A stretch of 22,260 nt of DNA from Spirochaetaceae bacterium (GTDB lineage: Bacteria > Spirochaetota > Spirochaetia > Treponematales > Breznakiellaceae), in assembly GCA_031290855.1 (NCBI GenBank), contig JAISLM010000029.1, positions 1 through 22,260 on the forward strand, given 5' to 3'. Positions 21,699 through 22,260 of the stretch are shown in pieces. The notes under the pieces are model-generated. The model searched no databases and had not been told where the DNA came from. It saw only the letters and a list, made by a program, of their open reading frames with translations. Position numbers and translations under genes: made by a program. The first letter of the stretch is position 1; each line of letters begins with the position of its first letter.

Positions 21699-22260
21699 AT
21701 GAGGCTGGATATGCGTTGCAGACAGGAAACCATTAAGGCGAATTATAAGGCCTGCCAATAAGCGGGCAAGAAGGGCCGGGGCGAAATCCAGGACCGCCTG
21801 GTCCCGTGACCGGGATGAACCGGGATTACCCGGCCGCCGCTCCGGAACGCTACGGGAAGGAGCGCCCGGTGAAGGGATCCGGAGTCACGGGGAAGCGGGG
21901 CTGGCGTCCGCCGAAGTACGGAGCGGAGTTCGTGAAACTGCTCACGGCCCGTCTGGTACGATCACCGGCGGCCCCGCGGGAAACTGCCGGCGCCGATGAT
22001 ACGGGGGATGATCGGCTTTCCGGAGCCGGATGGCGGCTACGGCATCAGCAGGGAGACGCGGGCATTACTTTAGGAGGCCAGTCCCGCGTAGGCGGACCTG
22101 TTGCTTCGGGAGGCGGGGAAAAAGCTGGAAACCAGGGGGTGAGCACGACACGGGCAGTACATACGCCGCTGAGAAGCCAAATCCCGGTGCGGGCCGGTTT
22201 TGAGCGGTATAAGGTGAAGCCCGGTTTCTTCGCCTGTGACACGGCAGCACACCGCGGAGG
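21699..22260 (+). pseudogene. Decayed rve-type (IS481/IS21-like) transposase, running off the right edge
   Basis: ATG 21699 follows a strong GGAGAGGAG seven bases upstream and opens MRLDMRCRQETIKANYKACQ, then TAA. In other frames the protein continues: AGKKGRGEIQDRLVP, VTGMNRDY, GKRGWRPPKYGAEFVKLLTA, then MIRGMIGFPEPDGGYGISRE, and VSTTRAVHTPLRSQIPVRAG, then KVKPGFFACDTAAHRGG at the edge. The last block matches the usual DTVAHCGG around the first catalytic Asp of integrase-core transposases. The order of a helix-turn-helix region, a basic GKRGRPPKY segment and the catalytic core is typical. There are several stops and frameshifts within 560 bp. The rest lies outside the window. Confidence 0.75.

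Overview
The window looks like chromosomal DNA of a GC-rich spirochaete close to Treponema, more like an environmental or insect-gut treponeme than the reduced pathogens. The reasons are a UPF0164-type outer-membrane barrel with a C-terminal TPR-like tail, a two-repeat YggT protein, several unnamed lipoprotein or membrane genes of spirochaetal style, a BspA-type leucine-rich-repeat surface protein (now broken), and a complete aspartokinase/homoserine dehydrogenase. The last implies amino-acid biosynthesis that T. pallidum lacks. The genus call is inference from protein families; I could not run a search.

Layout. (1) Positions 1-1134 are a mobile-DNA edge: perhaps the first codons of a REP-associated (Y1/RAYT-like) transposase on the minus strand, then a decayed IS3-type integrase whose 3' end is split by a 177-bp MITE. 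(2) Positions 1158-17470 are a co-oriented minus-strand block of housekeeping genes. In transcription order they are a 498-aa membrane protein, a lipoprotein, an FmdB-family zinc ribbon, a double zinc-ribbon membrane protein, dnaE, yggT, recG, ybeY, a broken leucine-rich-repeat gene and thrA. The yggT-recG-ybeY trio is tightly packed: the yggT stop codon lies inside the recG Shine-Dalgarno, and the recG stop abuts the ybeY start. (3) The gaps in this block (3604-4089, 5204-6022, 13234-14258) and the gap at 17471-18428 hold terminators, nested hairpins, a G14 tract and dispersed repeats. (4) A plus-strand UPF0164/FadL-like gene lies at 18429-19703. (5) Positions 19794-22260 are a second mobile-element graveyard. 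It holds an ISAzo13-type transposase remnant with a cloverleaf-shaped 135-bp MITE inside it, a second copy of the decayed IS3 integrase, repeats, and a decayed rve-type transposase running off the right edge.

The main non-gene content is small repetitive DNA. One REP-like family has five copies (5579, 13874, 17987, 18114, 21551). A second family, carrying a GGGGTCTGACCC core, has two inverted copies (3952, 21290). Two structurally different MITEs are each inserted in a dead transposase. The conserved genes have long intact frames while every transposase is frameshifted. This argues that the decay is real rather than poor sequence quality, and that the lineage had a past transposon burst followed by inactivation.

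The most unusual coding feature is DnaE (1303 aa), which carries two tandem C-terminal OB-fold domains that are about half identical to each other. I found no tRNA, rRNA, CRISPR array, prophage or defence system.
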